A DNA stretch of 64,000 nucleotides from Helicobacter sp. 16-1353 (GTDB taxonomy: Bacteria > Campylobacterota > Campylobacteria > Campylobacterales > Helicobacteraceae), in NCBI RefSeq assembly GCF_003288815.1, contig NZ_NHYM01000001.1, forward strand, positions 221,357-285,356, in the 5' to 3' direction. The notes beneath the pieces are model-generated. The model worked only from the letters and a program-made list of their open reading frames with translations, was not told the origin of the DNA and made no database searches. Position numbers and translations under genes: made by a program. Every line of letters begins with the position of its first letter. The stretch's first letter is position 1. Below are positions 15,649 to 27,953 of this stretch, one piece after another.

Positions 15649-18219
15649 CTAAAATTTTGATAGTGCAAATTCCCTTGCTATTTTTAAGCCCTCATCGATT
15701 TTATCTGCGAATTTCCCTCCAGCCGTGGCGAAGTCATCTCTCCCGCCTCCGCCTCCGCCTACGATTTTACAAACTTCTTTTATCCACTCATTTGCCTTAA
15801 GGGCTGGAATTCCTTGCACGCCGCAAGAAATGCTGATTTTCCCCTCGCTATTTTTAACTAGTAGCACTGCGATTTTTTCGTTCTCTTTCTTCATCTCATC
15901 GATGGCAGATTTGATATTAATGCTCGAATCTACCATAGCCACGATTAGCCTGACCCCATTTATCATCTCAAAACTTAGGCTTTTTACACCCCTACCCTCG
16001 TCGGTTCGGTTTTTTAGCTCTTTTAGCTTGGCGAGATTGTCTTTTAGCTTTTGGATTCCACTTAGTAAATTATTGGTTTTTAGGCTCTGCAAGGCGGTTT
16101 GGACTAAGTTTAGATTATCTTTTGTGTAGGCGTATCCAGCCATTCCGCACACGGCTTCGATTCTCCTTACGCCGCTTGAGATTCCAGATTCTTTTGTGAT
16201 GTAAAAGTTCCCAATATGGGCGGTGTTTTCGACATGGATTCCGCCACATAGCTCCACGCTCACGCCTCCAAAGCTAATCATTCTAACGACTTTCCCATAT
16301 TTCTCGCCAAAAAGTGCCATCGCCCCACGAGAAAGTGCCTCATCTAGCGGGACAAACTCGATTGTAGCTGGGATTGCAGAGCTAATTACGCGATTAATAT
16401 CAAGCTCGATTTTCTCCAACTCATCTTTGGTAATCGCCTTTGGGTGAGTGATGTCAAACCTTAGGCGATTAGATTCCACCAAGCTTCCAGCTTGAGTGAT
16501 ATGAGTGCCTAGAATCTTTCGCAAACTAGCGTGTAGTAGGTGCGTTGCACTATGATGCTTGGCAATCTCAAAGCGTTTTTTATCCACGACTATATCTACG
16601 ACATCGCCGACTTTTAGGGGATTTTTCGTGCTAACCTCGCTGATATTTAGCCCAAAATATTTTTTGGTGTAGATTATATCTGCCATTTTTTTATCATCGA
16701 TGAAAACCTCGCCACTATCGCCAATTGGACCGCCTCCCTCAGGGTAGAGTGGCGTAGAATCCAAGAAAATATATCCATCGCCATCAAGCCGTTCAACTCG
16801 CTTATAATGAATGTCTAGCAAGGCTAGAATCTTGCTTTTTGAAGTGGAATTTTCATAGCCGATAAATTTATTTTCCCCAAACTCCTCTAAAATCCCAGCG
16901 AAATCCCCCTCCAACGCCTCATCTCCACTGCCTTTCCACGCACTTTTTGCCCTTGCTTTTTGTGCTTTCATACATATCTCAAAGCCCTCCAAATCAATTG
17001 GAATATTCTCCGCTCTAAGCATATCTTGGGTCAAATCAAGTGGGAATCCATATGTATCATAAAGCTTGAATGCCACTTCACCGCTAAATACGCCCTTTGT
17101 GGCATTTAACTCTTTTTTAAACATATCCATTCCAGATTCAATAGTTAGGAAGAATCGCTCCTCCTCCGCCTTGCACTGGGTTTGGATATAGTCCTTTTTC
17201 TCGCCTAAATATTTATAGTGATACGCTAGATTCTCGCACACAACGCCAACTAGCTTGTAGAGAAAAGCTTCCCTTAAGCCTAGCAAATACCCGTGCCGCA
17301 CGGCTCTACGCAAGATTCTCCGCAATACATAGCCTCGCCCCTCTTTGTCGAAATTCACGCCTTGAGCGAGTAGAAACGCAATGCTTCTAGCGTGGTCGGC
17401 AATAACTCTATGAGACGCCACAAACTCGCCACTATAGGGCTTCTCGCTAATTTTCACGCACTCATTTATAATTGGCATAAAAAGGCTCGTATCAAAATTA
17501 TTGATTTTCCCCTCGAGCAACGCAGTTACACGCTCCAGTCCCATTCCAGTATCGATACTTGGCTTTGGGAGCGGATTTAGATTGCCCTCTTTGTCCCGCT
17601 CATACTGCATAAAAACTAGATTCCAAATCTCTAGGAATCTATCCCCATCGCCCCCGAAATAATCCTCGCTAGAGCTAAAATGCTCCGCTCCTTGGTCGAT
17701 GTAAATCTCACTGCAAGGTCCGCAAGGTCCCACATCGCCCATTTGCCAGAAATTATCCTTGTCGCCGAATTTTTTAATATGGGATTCTGGGAGATATTTT
17801 TGCCAGATTTTATACGCCTCATCATCGCTGATATGCACACTTGCGTAGATTTTATCCACATCAAAATTAAGCTCTTTTGTGATGAACTCCCACGCAAAGC
17901 TAATGGCATCTTCCTTGAAATAATCGCCAAATGAAAAGTTCCCCAACATCTCAAAAAGCGTATGGTGGCGGGCGGTGTAGCCGACATTTTCCAAGTCATT
18001 ATGCTTGCCTCCTGCACGGATACATAGCTGGGAGCTGGTGGCTCGCTTTTCACTTGGGGTTGGAATCTTGCCCGTGAAAATATCCTTAAACTGCACCATT
18101 CCAGCGTTTGTGAAAAGCAGTGAAGCGTCATTTGGGACAAGCGGCATACTCTCATAGATTATATGCCCCTTGTTTTCGAAGAATCTTAGGAATTTATCTC
18201 GTATATCTACTTTTTGCAT
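15649..18219 (-). CDS. alaS: Alanyl-tRNA synthetase
   Basis: This 856-residue protein charges tRNA-Ala. The class II core is at the N-terminus (TSSQLCIRAGGKHNDLENVG; PCGPCSEI). The editing domain has HHSATHLLHA and CGGIHVENTAHIG. The C-terminal domain ends with GGGGGGRDDFATAGGK. Length is normal for the family (850-880). The gene stands apart from recJ, 90 bases upstream on the same strand. The start is the only ATG with the expected MQKVDIRDKFLRFF opening. Confidence 0.97.
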   Translation of the reverse strand: MQKVDIRDKFLRFFENKGHIIYESMPLVPNDASLLFTNAGMVQFKDIFTGKIPTPSEKRATSSQLCIRAGGKHNDLENVGYTARHHTLFEMLGNFSFGDYFKEDAISFAWEFITKELNFDVDKIYASVHISDDEAYKIWQKYLPESHIKKFGDKDNFWQMGDVGPCGPCSEIYIDQGAEHFSSSEDYFGGDGDRFLEIWNLVFMQYERDKEGNLNPLPKPSIDTGMGLERVTALLEGKINNFDTSLFMPIINECVKISEKPYSGEFVASHRVIADHARSIAFLLAQGVNFDKEGRGYVLRRILRRAVRHGYLLGLREAFLYKLVGVVCENLAYHYKYLGEKKDYIQTQCKAEEERFFLTIESGMDMFKKELNATKGVFSGEVAFKLYDTYGFPLDLTQDMLRAENIPIDLEGFEICMKAQKARAKSAWKGSGDEALEGDFAGILEEFGENKFIGYENSTSKSKILALLDIHYKRVERLDGDGYIFLDSTPLYPEGGGPIGDSGEVFIDDKKMADIIYTKKYFGLNISEVSTKNPLKVGDVVDIVVDKKRFEIAKHHSATHLLHASLRKILGTHITQAGSLVESNRLRFDITHPKAITKDELEKIELDINRVISSAIPATIEFVPLDEALSRGAMALFGEKYGKVVRMISFGGVSVELCGGIHVENTAHIGNFYITKESGISSGVRRIEAVCGMAGYAYTKDNLNLVQTALQSLKTNNLLSGIQKLKDNLAKLKELKNRTDEGRGVKSLSFEMINGVRLIVAMVDSSINIKSAIDEMKKENEKIAVLLVKNSEGKISISCGVQGIPALKANEWIKEVCKIVGGGGGGRDDFATAGGKFADKIDEGLKIAREFALSKF

Positions 18220-18309
18220 TTGAAATCTCTTTTCGCCTCTTTGTGGATTTAAAAGCGGATTCTACACAAAAAGTGATTAAAATAATTAATATTTGATAGT
18301 TGATAAATC

Positions 18310-19875
18310 CTAATTATTTACTATATTTAGATTATTTATCAATAATTGTGCATTGGAAGTCATTCTATCGCGTTGGATAAAAAAGGTAATATCCACTAAT
18401 TTATCTAAAAAATCATTTGTATTATTAAATAAGATTCCGCTAATAGAATCCCCATTTTGGGAGAATCTTAATATTTGATGTTCTTTATTTTTGCCGATTT
18501 TTTGCACAGATTCCACTTTTAGATTAGAGCTACAAAATTCTATTTGTTCATTAGCCATTCCGTATGGCTCATAAGATTCCAAAAGCTGGAGTAAATCTAA
18601 ATCTATACTACCTAAATCTATTTCTATGCTTGTATTGTCCTCTATAGTAGAATCTATTATGCAGTTTTTGTCTAATTTTTGCATAAATAATTCAAGATTT
18701 TTAGATTCTAGGCTTAATCCCACAGCACCGCTATGTCCTCCAAAGCATAATAAATAATCTTTGCAAAATTGCACTGACGCGATTAGATTTACTCCATTTC
18801 TCGAGCGTCCAGAACCTTTTAAAATCCCATTTTGTAGACTAAGACAAAATGAGCTAATATTGAATTCATCGGCTAATCTTGAAGCTACGATTCCTAGCAC
18901 ACCTTCATGCCAATCTTTCCCAAATGCAATTAAGATGTTTTCACCTTTTTTGATATTATTTTTTGCTTTTAGGAAAATATCATTTTGTATATTTTTTCTC
19001 TCATTATTGATATTTATTAGATTCTCAAATATCTCATTAGCTTTATTTTCATCTTTTTGTCTAAAAAAATCCAATGCAAGATTAGCATCTCTTAATCGCC
19101 CTACACTATTTAAAATAGGGGCGATAACAAAACCAATATTTTGCGAATTTATATTGTAACGATTTCTAATAACCTTAAATGCTGCTATATTAGAATGCTT
19201 TATTTCTTTTAATCCTAGTTTAAAGATGGCTCGATTTATCGAAACTAAGGGCATCATATCAGCGATTATTGCTAATGCTAGAAAACAACTTAATTTTGAT
19301 AGATTCACATTTGCATTTAGCTCTTTTTTGATTCCAGCACAAAGATACCAAGCGATTAATGCCCCGCAAATCTCTTTTTGTAAAAAATTACAAGCTTTTT
19401 GATTTGGATTGATTATAAGGGCATTGGGCAACACCTCATCATTATCGACAATAAGTGGCTTATGGTGGTCTGTGATAATGAGAATCTTATCCATTTCTTT
19501 ACAAAGATTTGCGACTTCAAACGCACTAATTCCATTATCAACAGTTATGAAAATATCCGCATCAATCTCTTTTATGATATTTGTATTTATCCCGTAGCCG
19601 TCATTAAAACGATTTGGAATCTTAATAGTGAAATTATCAAAACCAATCTCTTTAAAAAAATATTCCATTATACACGAAGCTGAGATTCCATCGACATCGT
19701 AATCGCCCACAACTGCGATTTTTTTATTATCGACAATGCCATCTTTTATAATCTTGCTTGCTTCTTTTAGTCCAAATAATGTTTCAGGTTGCGGGATATT
19801 TGAGAGATTAATAGTGTCAAGATTCCTTTCTTTAAATATATTAAAGATTATTTCAAAAATATTAATCTCTTGCAT
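18310..19875 (-). CDS. recJ: RecJ single-strand-specific 5'-3' exonuclease
   Basis: This 521-residue protein acts in recombination and mismatch repair. It has the DHH-family motifs DYDVDG (about residue 58), VDNGIS and TDHHKP, and a DHHA1 region with [12 protein letters not shown]. An open frame extends 32 codons further upstream inside pyrG, but the ATG at 19875 gives the normal start ([10 protein letters not shown]) and overlaps the end of pyrG by 14 bases. recJ and pyrG adjacent is also the arrangement in Campylobacter. Low-level GATTC words run throughout. Confidence 0.92.
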   Translation of the reverse strand: MQEINIFEIIFNIFKERNLDTINLSNIPQPETLFGLKEASKIIKDGIVDNKKIAVVGDYDVDGISASCIMEYFFKEIGFDNFTIKIPNRFNDGYGINTNIIKEIDADIFITVDNGISAFEVANLCKEMDKILIITDHHKPLIVDNDEVLPNALIINPNQKACNFLQKEICGALIAWYLCAGIKKELNANVNLSKLSCFLALAIIADMMPLVSINRAIFKLGLKEIKHSNIAAFKVIRNRYNINSQNIGFVIAPILNSVGRLRDANLALDFFRQKDENKANEIFENLININNERKNIQNDIFLKAKNNIKKGENILIAFGKDWHEGVLGIVASRLADEFNISSFCLSLQNGILKGSGRSRNGVNLIASVQFCKDYLLCFGGHSGAVGLSLESKNLELFMQKLDKNCIIDSTIEDNTSIEIDLGSIDLDLLQLLESYEPYGMANEQIEFCSSNLKVESVQKIGKNKEHQILRFSQNGDSISGILFNNTNDFLDKLVDITFFIQRDRMTSNAQLLINNLNIVNN

Positions 19876-21496
19876 TTTTAGTAATTTTTGTTTGCTTGAT
19901 GAACTCCAAAATAATTGGATTTGGATTTTGCAGCTTAGAGGTAAATTCCGGGTGGAATTGAACGCCCACAAACCAAGTGTGATTTTCTAGCTCGATGGTT
20001 TCAATTAGTCCATTAGATTCCCCGCTAATTATCATTCCATTTTGCTCTAGAATCTCCCTATATGCGATGTTTGCCTCATATCTGTGGCGATGTCGCTCTT
20101 TTATCGTGGATTTATTATAAGCTTTAAATATCTTTGTATTACTTTTAAGATTGCAAGGGTATTCGCCTAGTCGCATAGTGCCACCCATCGGGGAATTATG
20201 CGTCCTAAACTGCTTTTTGCCCTGTTGGTCGATGAAATCCTCTATTAGATAAATCACTGGCGTTGGCGTATTTTTATCGAACTCTATGCTATTTGCCGCC
20301 TCCATATTTAGGACATTTCGGCAGAATTCAATTATGGCAAGCTGCATTCCAAGGCAGATTCCAAGGAATGGGATATTATGCACTCTAGCGTATTTTATCG
20401 CTAGAATCTTGCCACTAATCCCCCGTTCACCGAAGCCCCCGGGAATAAGGATAGAATCTACATCGCTTAACTCACTATCAATATTGCTAGAATCCAAGTT
20501 CGAGCTATCAATCCACTTAATATCAATTCGCGTATCTGTGTGTGCTCCAGCGTGTGTAAGTGCCTCAATTAGCGATTTATAAGATTCTTTTAAATCCAAA
20601 TATTTTCCTACAAAGGCGATTTTCACGCTATCATTTGGGGAGATTATCCGCTTAACTAGCAAATCCCACTCCGCCATTTTTGGAATTATTGGTTTTTCAA
20701 GGTTAAAATATCTCGCAATCGGGGTTAAAATATCCTCCCTAAGCAAGTTTATCGGCACTTTATAGATACTCACCTCATCTTCTACAACAATCACGCAATC
20801 ATCATCAACATCACAGCTTAAGGATAATTTCTGCTTTAATTCTTTTGATAGTGGCTTTTCGCACCTAGCTAGGATAATCTGCGGATTTATCCCAATTCGC
20901 CTAAGCTCTTGAACAGAGTGCTGAGTGGGCTTTGTCTTTAGCTCTCCTGCGGCTTTTATAAGCGGGATTAGCGTAACATGAATGCTAATCACCATTCCAC
21001 TCCCTAGCTCGTGCTTTAGCTGTCGCATCGCCTCTAAATAGGGCATTCCCTCGATGTCGCCCACGGTTCCGCCAAGCTCCACGATTAGAAAATCGCTATT
21101 TTTCCCAGCCTCTTTGATTCGCTCTTTTATCTCATCTACAATGTGTGGGACAATCTGTATGGTTTTCCCAAGATAAAATCCACTCCGCTCTTTTTCAATG
21201 ACGGAGAGATAAATCTGTCCCGTTGTGAAATTATGCTTAGAAGATAGATTCATATCTAAAAATCGCTCATAATGCCCCAAATCTAGGTCGGTTTCTGCAC
21301 CATCATATGTTACAAAAACCTCGCCGTGCTCTAATGGACTCATCGTCCCGGGGTCTACATTTATATAGGGGTCGATTTTAAGGATTGAAACCTTGTGATT
21401 TGCGTGTTTGATTAAAGTGGCTATTGAAGAAGATGAAATTCCCTTGCCAAGGGAGCTTAGCACTCCCCCGGTTACAAAAATATATTTTGTCTGCAT
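19862..21496 (-). CDS. pyrG: CTP synthase
   Basis: A 544-residue enzyme converting UTP to CTP using glutamine. The N-terminal synthetase domain starts [16 protein letters not shown] and contains [15 protein letters not shown] motifs. The C-terminal glutaminase domain has GGFGERG, the nucleophile loop GICLGMQ, and HPEF near the end. Between them, at about residues 312-330, is an Asp-Ser-rich run ([13 protein letters not shown]) encoded by GATTC-like repeats, longer than I expect for the family. It lies downstream of a DUF465 gene and overlaps recJ. Confidence 0.97.
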   Translation of the reverse strand: MQTKYIFVTGGVLSSLGKGISSSSIATLIKHANHKVSILKIDPYINVDPGTMSPLEHGEVFVTYDGAETDLDLGHYERFLDMNLSSKHNFTTGQIYLSVIEKERSGFYLGKTIQIVPHIVDEIKERIKEAGKNSDFLIVELGGTVGDIEGMPYLEAMRQLKHELGSGMVISIHVTLIPLIKAAGELKTKPTQHSVQELRRIGINPQIILARCEKPLSKELKQKLSLSCDVDDDCVIVVEDEVSIYKVPINLLREDILTPIARYFNLEKPIIPKMAEWDLLVKRIISPNDSVKIAFVGKYLDLKESYKSLIEALTHAGAHTDTRIDIKWIDSSNLDSSNIDSELSDVDSILIPGGFGERGISGKILAIKYARVHNIPFLGICLGMQLAIIEFCRNVLNMEAANSIEFDKNTPTPVIYLIEDFIDQQGKKQFRTHNSPMGGTMRLGEYPCNLKSNTKIFKAYNKSTIKERHRHRYEANIAYREILEQNGMIISGESNGLIETIELENHTWFVGVQFHPEFTSKLQNPNPIILEFIKQTKITKNARD

Positions 21497-21724
21497 TTAT
21501 TGTTTTTTTGATTTCCTATACTCTAGAACGATTGCATAAGCCTCATCTTTTAATCTTAATTTCTCTTTTTTCATTCTATCAAGCTCAAATTCATCGATAT
21601 AATTTCTACCTGATTCTGCTTCCATTATTTTCTCGTCTAATTCATTATGTTTTTCAAATATCTTTGCAAAATGGGCATCACTTGTTTTTAAAGCCGTTAT
21701 TTCTTCTCTGTATTCGTGTAGCAT
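21497..21724 (-). CDS. DUF465 (YdcH-like) small helical protein
   Basis: A 75-residue, all-helical, charged protein: MLHEYREEITALKTSDAHF, then FEKHNELDEKI, then LDRMKKEKLRLKDEAYAIVL. The HEYREEI...F..F..H..LD..I pattern and final KKEKLxLKDE are those of DUF465/YdcH. Function is not established. It ends immediately before the pyrG start. A GGAGGTCTTAC site precedes the ATG. Confidence 0.85.
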   Translation of the reverse strand: MLHEYREEITALKTSDAHFAKIFEKHNELDEKIMEAESGRNYIDEFELDRMKKEKLRLKDEAYAIVLEYRKSKKQ

Positions 21725-21805
21725 TGTAAGACCTCCTAAGTAAAATTTTTATAATTATACTTTAAAATTTTTATGAAATATTTAAAATCTAAATCAAAAT
21801 ATTAT

Positions 21806-23746
21806 CTAAAATAATCTTGCAACAACTTTGCCCTCTATCCTTAGATTTTCAATATTGCTTGATATTATTTTTACATTAAGAATACTAAACTTTTTATAGC
21901 TTTTATCCAAAAAGATTCTTGCATTTGTGCCTAGAATCTTTGCTTTACATTCATATTTAGAATCACAATCCATAACAACACATTTCAATACCAAGCCGAT
22001 TCTCTTAGCAAAATATCTTGCAAATTTTCTATCATTAAATTCATATTCGATTTTTGAGATTTCCTTTTCTAAGACATTCATTCTTGCACAAACTGCTTCC
22101 AAATGGGTTAATAAAAAAGCAAGTTTTTTACTATTTTGATTAATTATTTCCTTTAGGATTCTATGTGTAAATAAATCGCTATATCGCCTAATTGGCGAAG
22201 TGAAATGCGTATAATAATCAAATCCAAGTGCAAAATGTCCTAGATTTAAGGGCGAATATGTCGCTTTAGGCATATATGAAATAATAGCTTTATCAACAAA
22301 TTGTGCTAGATTTGCGATAGATTCTCCACTATTGCTAACATTTTTTTGTAGATTTAGAATGCTTTTATGTGGTGTTTTTGCTTTCTTTGCATTTAGAAAA
22401 TATAAATCACTAAAAAGACTATTTAGATTCTCATCGCTTATTTGTTTATGTGTGCGAAAGATTCCCACATTTGTAGAATCTAGCATCATTTTCGCACTCT
22501 GTTTATTTGCTAAAAGCATACATTCTTCAACCATTTTGTGAGATTTTAGCTCTGTTTTTTGAGAGATATTACAAATCTCAAAATCATCATCTAAATCCAA
22601 CTTTATCTCTTCATTTATAAAATCAAATCCATTTTTAAGTCGATGATTTCTAATTTTTGAAGTTATGCTAAAAAGTGAAACGAGCATATTATTGCTATTA
22701 TTTTCATCTAATATATATTCTACTTCATCATATGTAAGATTCTTGGCAACCTTTATAATGCCTTCAAAAAGTTCACTTTGTGTAATTTGAAAGGTTTTTT
22801 TATTAATTTTTAGTTTCCAAATAAAAGCTAAGCGACACTCTTTTTCTCTCAGCGAACATAGATTTTGACTTAAGATTGGCGGAAGCATTGGGACTACAAT
22901 ATTTGGGAAATACATACTAAATCCGCGATTAAAAGCTTCTTTATCAATGATAGAATTAGTAGAAACATAGTAGCTCACATCGGCGATTGCCACATATATA
23001 TAATGCTTATCAAAATATATTGCATCATCAAAATCTTTCGCATCATTTGGGTCGATAGTTACAAAAGGCAAATGCGTCAAATCCACTCTTTTTGGATAAT
23101 ATTTTGGCTCAATTACACCATCAAAACTATTACAAAAATCTAGGATTTCATTATTAAATTCATTATTTTTATTATAGGATTTAAGTGCGATTTGCAAGTC
23201 ATATTTGGCTTCATTCATAGTTCCTATAACATTTAAAATCATCTTATTGGTTAAATCAATCTCAAAAAGACAATTTGGCGGTAGGGATTTTAATGATTTT
23301 TGTGAAACCTTAATATCTATTTGTTTATTTGTTTTTAGATTAAAAATCTTATATGCATTTTTGTGTAGTTTTAGAATGCCAATTGCTTTTAATACTTCTC
23401 TTTGTAGGATTTCTACTAGCTTTACTCTTAATCTTCTTGCTTTAGAATCCACTCTAGAATCTGCTTTAGCGATAATTAAGTCATTATGTAAGATTCTGCT
23501 ATTTATTATTACTTTAGGGTCTTTTGGAAGTGGATTTAGTGTTTTTAGGAAATATACCTTACCTTTATTATTTTCTACTATATCAACATATCCTATAAAA
23601 AATCCACTCTTTAGCTTAATAATATTTTTAGTGGAATCTTTTATATAATCTAGTGCATTTAGTGATTTAAGCTTATTGTAAATATCGCTTTTATTTTTTG
23701 GAATCTCTTTTACGCCATAAATTAAACTTAATAAAAATTTTTCCAA
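21806..23746 (-). CDS. rnr: RNase R / RNase II-family exoribonuclease
   Basis: A 646-residue protein with the RNB catalytic signature (DPNDAKDFDDAIYF at about 235-248, HLPFVTIDP, and later SYMPKATYSPLNLGHFALG and FTSPIRRYSDLFTHR). These residues degrade RNA 3' to 5'. The N-terminal cold-shock-like domains are short and the C-terminal S1 domain appears reduced, so it is smaller than E. coli RNase R, as is common in this phylum. It starts two bases after the HDOD gene ends. rnr beside ilvC is also the Campylobacter order. Confidence 0.9.
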   Translation of the reverse strand: MEKFLLSLIYGVKEIPKNKSDIYNKLKSLNALDYIKDSTKNIIKLKSGFFIGYVDIVENNKGKVYFLKTLNPLPKDPKVIINSRILHNDLIIAKADSRVDSKARRLRVKLVEILQREVLKAIGILKLHKNAYKIFNLKTNKQIDIKVSQKSLKSLPPNCLFEIDLTNKMILNVIGTMNEAKYDLQIALKSYNKNNEFNNEILDFCNSFDGVIEPKYYPKRVDLTHLPFVTIDPNDAKDFDDAIYFDKHYIYVAIADVSYYVSTNSIIDKEAFNRGFSMYFPNIVVPMLPPILSQNLCSLREKECRLAFIWKLKINKKTFQITQSELFEGIIKVAKNLTYDEVEYILDENNSNNMLVSLFSITSKIRNHRLKNGFDFINEEIKLDLDDDFEICNISQKTELKSHKMVEECMLLANKQSAKMMLDSTNVGIFRTHKQISDENLNSLFSDLYFLNAKKAKTPHKSILNLQKNVSNSGESIANLAQFVDKAIISYMPKATYSPLNLGHFALGFDYYTHFTSPIRRYSDLFTHRILKEIINQNSKKLAFLLTHLEAVCARMNVLEKEISKIEYEFNDRKFARYFAKRIGLVLKCVVMDCDSKYECKAKILGTNARIFLDKSYKKFSILNVKIISSNIENLRIEGKVVARLF

Positions 23747-23748
23747 AC

Positions 23749-24594
23749 CTAGATTCGCACTTCACTATAAACTTCTATACGATTTTCTACAAATTTATCA
23801 AAATAATCAAAATCTACATTCATTAAATTATTTTTCATAAATTTCTTTGTATTATCAATCTGTTGTGGTGTGTATTTATGATAGAAATTTATACATTTTA
23901 AAGCAGCTTTAAGTGGATTTGTAAGATTCCGCTTTTTAATATTATTACCTGATATTGCAATATTTTTAATAGCATTAATCAAATCAACTTCAAAATTCCA
24001 ATGCTCAAAAAGCATAGCCGTTACTTCTACCGCACTAATTCCCATAAATTCTTTTTCTATAGTCATTAATTCATAGCAATTTTGTATCTCATTCATAAAT
24101 TCAATCATTTCATTTTGATTTAAGGCTTTATTAATCTCATTTGAGAGAATCAAACTTCCAGCATTCATCAAAAATGATGCGGGGAAAATTATCTCTTTTA
24201 CGCTATTTTCCTCGTTTTTAAAGATTTCCATTACAAATTTATTATGCTCTCTACAAGTATCTAAATATTGATTTATATTTATATTATACGGGCTTAAGTC
24301 AAATTTCAAACTATTTCTAAACATCAAAGAAATAACAAAACCTTTTATTGTCCCCATTCCAAATAAAGAAACGGCTTGTTTAACACTTACAATCTCCCTT
24401 GTGAATCCATAAATTGGCGAATTTGCAGTTCTTAAAATATCAATAGTTGCACCTTGGTCTTTTTCTATGATTTTGACTAAATCAGCAATACTTGAATTTG
24501 GGTCTTGGCAGGTTTTGCAAACTTCACTAACAACATTTGATAATGCTGGAAAAGACGAAATACTCTTTATTGTTTGATTATAAATATCTTTCAT
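23749..24594 (-). CDS. HDOD-domain signalling protein
   Basis: A 281-residue protein with a single HDOD domain (ISSFPALSNVVSEVCKTCQDPNSSI, then IIEKDQGATIDILRTANSPIYG, then VKQAVSLFGMGTIKGFVIS), related to the HD superfamily but without the metal-binding His-Asp pair in the expected place. HDOD proteins take part in signalling, chemotaxis and c-di-GMP-linked control; no enzymatic activity is established. The ATG at 24594 has an AGGTGG site; a GTG three codons earlier is less likely. It forms an operon with rnr. Confidence 0.85.
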   Translation of the reverse strand: MKDIYNQTIKSISSFPALSNVVSEVCKTCQDPNSSIADLVKIIEKDQGATIDILRTANSPIYGFTREIVSVKQAVSLFGMGTIKGFVISLMFRNSLKFDLSPYNININQYLDTCREHNKFVMEIFKNEENSVKEIIFPASFLMNAGSLILSNEINKALNQNEMIEFMNEIQNCYELMTIEKEFMGISAVEVTAMLFEHWNFEVDLINAIKNIAISGNNIKKRNLTNPLKAALKCINFYHKYTPQQIDNTKKFMKNNLMNVDFDYFDKFVENRIEVYSEVRI

Positions 24595-24764
24595 AATATC
24601 CACCTATAAATTTTAGCCCTAATTTACTTCTATAACATTTTATAATGGCATAATTGTAGCCAAATTAGATTTAATTATCTTTGTTGCTAGAACAATCCAC
24701 ACTTAAACGCCAATGTAATCAATATATAGCTTTATATTTATAGTCTTATTTAAGTAAAATAAAT

Positions 24765-24770
24765 TATAAT
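24765..24770 (+). promoter_or_regulatory. Probable -10 box for ilvC
   Basis: TATAAT within an AT-rich periodic stretch, 33 bases before the ilvC start. It fits the extended AT-rich promoters of this phylum. Confidence 0.45.
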
Positions 24771-24799
24771 CCACAAACTTAATTTTATAAAAAGGATAA

Positions 24800-25825
<1,026 letters not shown>

Positions 25826-26185
25826 GCTTGGATTTATTATCCCCTTTGATGTAAGGTTTATTTTGACTTATTTTACAACAAGGGGATAAATGCATTTGAG
25901 CCTAAAATATAAATTTTAAATTAAATCTTTATCACTTTTTTAATTTAATCATTGAGATTCCATCGTTGCTATTAGTTAAAAATCCAAAATATTAATCTTT
26001 TATGTGCCTATAGATTTTAAAATTATTTAAGATTCTAGAAAGATTACTCTCAAATCTTATATTATTTAATGCATAAATTTACCCCTACCTTTAAACAATT
26101 ATTAAAAAAACATTGTTTATAATCCATTAATTATATTATTTAATATTTAATAATATGTGTTTATGTTAATAAAAGGGGATAAGGT
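25826..26185. other. Non-coding gap after ilvC with a long-loop hairpin
   Basis: A 360-base AT-rich gap. TTATCCCCTT (25837-25846) is perfectly complementary to AAGGGGATAA (25880-25889) with a 33-base loop, probably a terminator or processing structure for ilvC. The rest holds only AT-rich sequence and presumably the pilin promoter. No ORF was seen. Confidence 0.5.
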
Positions 26186-26710
26186 ATGGAAAGAAATGCT
26201 TTCTCTATGATGGAATTAGTTTTTGTTATTGTTATTTTAGCGGTTGTAGCGGCGGTGGCTGTGCCTAGATTCGTCGCTACAAGGACAGATTCAAGAGTGG
26301 CGAAATATAAAAGCGACATTGCCACAGTGTTAAAATCTGTCCCTGCTAGAATAGTCGCTGAAAATATTGATGCTACACAATCTGCACCTCAAGGATTTAG
26401 CTCATGGAATGAATGGATAATCGATACTGCTGGACTTGATAGAGGCAGATGGGCGGAAGCACACTCAAGCGATGCAAGAGGGATTATGCCTATGATTCGC
26501 ATAAACGACCACACTTATGGATATTGCGGAGCTCATCAAGCACATTCTTCAGTTCTAGCGATACATCTCAATGGTGATTTGATTTTTAATCCTGATAATC
26601 TTAAAAAAGGCAATGGTGCGGAGCTACTCTGTCAAACATTAATGAATTCTTATCCTAGTGGCTCAAATAGGACGATTCCGCTGGTTAGCACAAAATCCGT
26701 GCGGTTTTAA
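26186..26710 (+). CDS. Type II secretion/type IV pilin-like prepilin (pseudopilin)
   Basis: A 174-residue protein starting MERNAFSMMELVFVIVILAVVAAVAVPRF, given as a prepilin signal with FSMMELV, the +5 Glu and a 20-residue hydrophobic helix. The position before the cleavage site is Ala rather than the usual Gly. Two cysteines (GYCGAH, ELLCQT) probably form a disulfide in the globular domain. In Campylobacter, pseudopilin-type proteins serve DNA uptake; location four genes before dprA fits that, but the link is inference. It lies between ilvC and minD, where other Helicobacter genomes have no gene. Confidence 0.8.
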   Translation: MERNAFSMMELVFVIVILAVVAAVAVPRFVATRTDSRVAKYKSDIATVLKSVPARIVAENIDATQSAPQGFSSWNEWIIDTAGLDRGRWAEAHSSDARGIMPMIRINDHTYGYCGAHQAHSSVLAIHLNGDLIFNPDNLKKGNGAELLCQTLMNSYPSGSNRTIPLVSTKSVRF

Positions 26711-26913
26711 GCATCACTTAATTTTAAAGCTTATTTTTAGGGCTTAATCAATCCCCTTTTACAAGTCCACCTTTAAGCTCTATCCCCAAAATCCTAAAAA
26801 TCCACAATATTTCTTATAGAATAGCTTCATTTAAAAATTTAAGATTCTTTATTTATTTGCCGAAATTTGCTATATTACGCAAAAAATTAAAAGCTAAATT
26901 TAAGGTGATTTAA

Positions 26914-27717
26914 GTGGGAATGGTAATAACGATAACTTCCGGCAAAGGTGGCGTAGGCAAATCAACTGCAACGGGGAATCTCTCTGTAGGACTTGCAAAT
27001 CGTGGTAAAAAAGTCGTGGCAATCGACTTTGATATAGGTCTGCGGAATCTTGATATGATTTTGGGGCTTGAAAATCGCATAGTTTATGATGTAGTCGATG
27101 TGATGGAGGGCAAATGCAATCTAAATCAAGCCCTAATAAACGACAAGCGAAGTAAGAATCTCTACTTCCTCCCAGCCTCGCAAAATAAAGATAAAAATAT
27201 CTTGGATAAGGACAAAGTCAAGGTTTTAATCGAGGAGCTAAAAAAGATTTTTGATTTTATTATTATAGATTCCCCAGCTGGGATTGAGAGCGGATTTGAA
27301 CATGCTATTTTTTGGGCAGATAGGGCGTTTATAGTCGTTACGCCTGAGGTTAGTAGTGTGCGGGACGCCGATAGAGTGATTGGCATAATCGATGCAAAAA
27401 GCGATAAGGCAAAAGAGGGCAAGGAAGTCCAAAAGGCATTAATCATCAATCGCATTAAGCCAGATTTGGTTAAAAAAGGCGAGATGATGAGTAGCGATGA
27501 TGTGCTTAGCATTCTTGGGATTCCGCTACTTGGGCTAATCCCAGAAGATGAGAAAATCATCACCGCCACAAATAGTGGCGAACCAGTCATTTATAACAAA
27601 TCCACAAAAAGTGCCAAAGCTTACGAGCGGATAAGTGATAGAATCTTGGGGAAAGAAGTGGCATTTGAGATTGAAAGCGATGGATTCCTAGAAAATCTAA
27701 AAAGGTTGTTTAAATGA
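26914..27717 (+). CDS. minD: Septum-site determining ATPase MinD
   Basis: A 267-residue ParA-type ATPase that, with MinE, keeps division at mid-cell. It has the deviant Walker A motif GKGGVGKST near residue 10, [26 protein letters not shown] and a C-terminal amphipathic membrane-targeting end ([11 protein letters not shown]). The start is taken as GTG 26914, eight bases after an AAGGTG site. ATG 26920 is a close alternative. It overlaps minE by four bases. Confidence 0.96.
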   Translation: MGMVITITSGKGGVGKSTATGNLSVGLANRGKKVVAIDFDIGLRNLDMILGLENRIVYDVVDVMEGKCNLNQALINDKRSKNLYFLPASQNKDKNILDKDKVKVLIEELKKIFDFIIIDSPAGIESGFEHAIFWADRAFIVVTPEVSSVRDADRVIGIIDAKSDKAKEGKEVQKALIINRIKPDLVKKGEMMSSDDVLSILGIPLLGLIPEDEKIITATNSGEPVIYNKSTKSAKAYERISDRILGKEVAFEIESDGFLENLKRLFK

Positions 27718-27953
27718 GTTTCTTAGATTATTTTAAACCGAAAAATTCCGCTAAAAGTGCCAAAGATAGGCTGACTTTAGTCCTCGCACACGAGCGAAGT
27801 GCCAATATCCCGTATATCGATGAGATGAAAAATGAGATTATTGCAGTGATTAGAAAATACACAAAAAGCGATAAAATTAATTTCAAAACCGACGGCAATC
27901 AAGACATAAATATGCTAGAAATAGAAATCACATTAAATGAAAAAGTTACATAA
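27714..27953 (+). CDS. minE: Cell division topological specificity factor MinE
   Basis: 79 residues: [19 protein letters not shown], then [20 protein letters not shown], the MinD-contact region, then the dimerisation domain ending LNEKVT. Length and motif order are typical. It overlaps minD (ATGA) and the following deacetylase-like gene. Confidence 0.94.
   Translation: MSFLDYFKPKNSAKSAKDRLTLVLAHERSANIPYIDEMKNEIIAVIRKYTKSDKINFKTDGNQDINMLEIEITLNEKVT

Noticed and set aside
15725..16129. Long + strand frames inside alaS, recJ, pyrG and rnr
   Set aside because: They are antisense shadows of conserved genes, with no ribosome site or domain.
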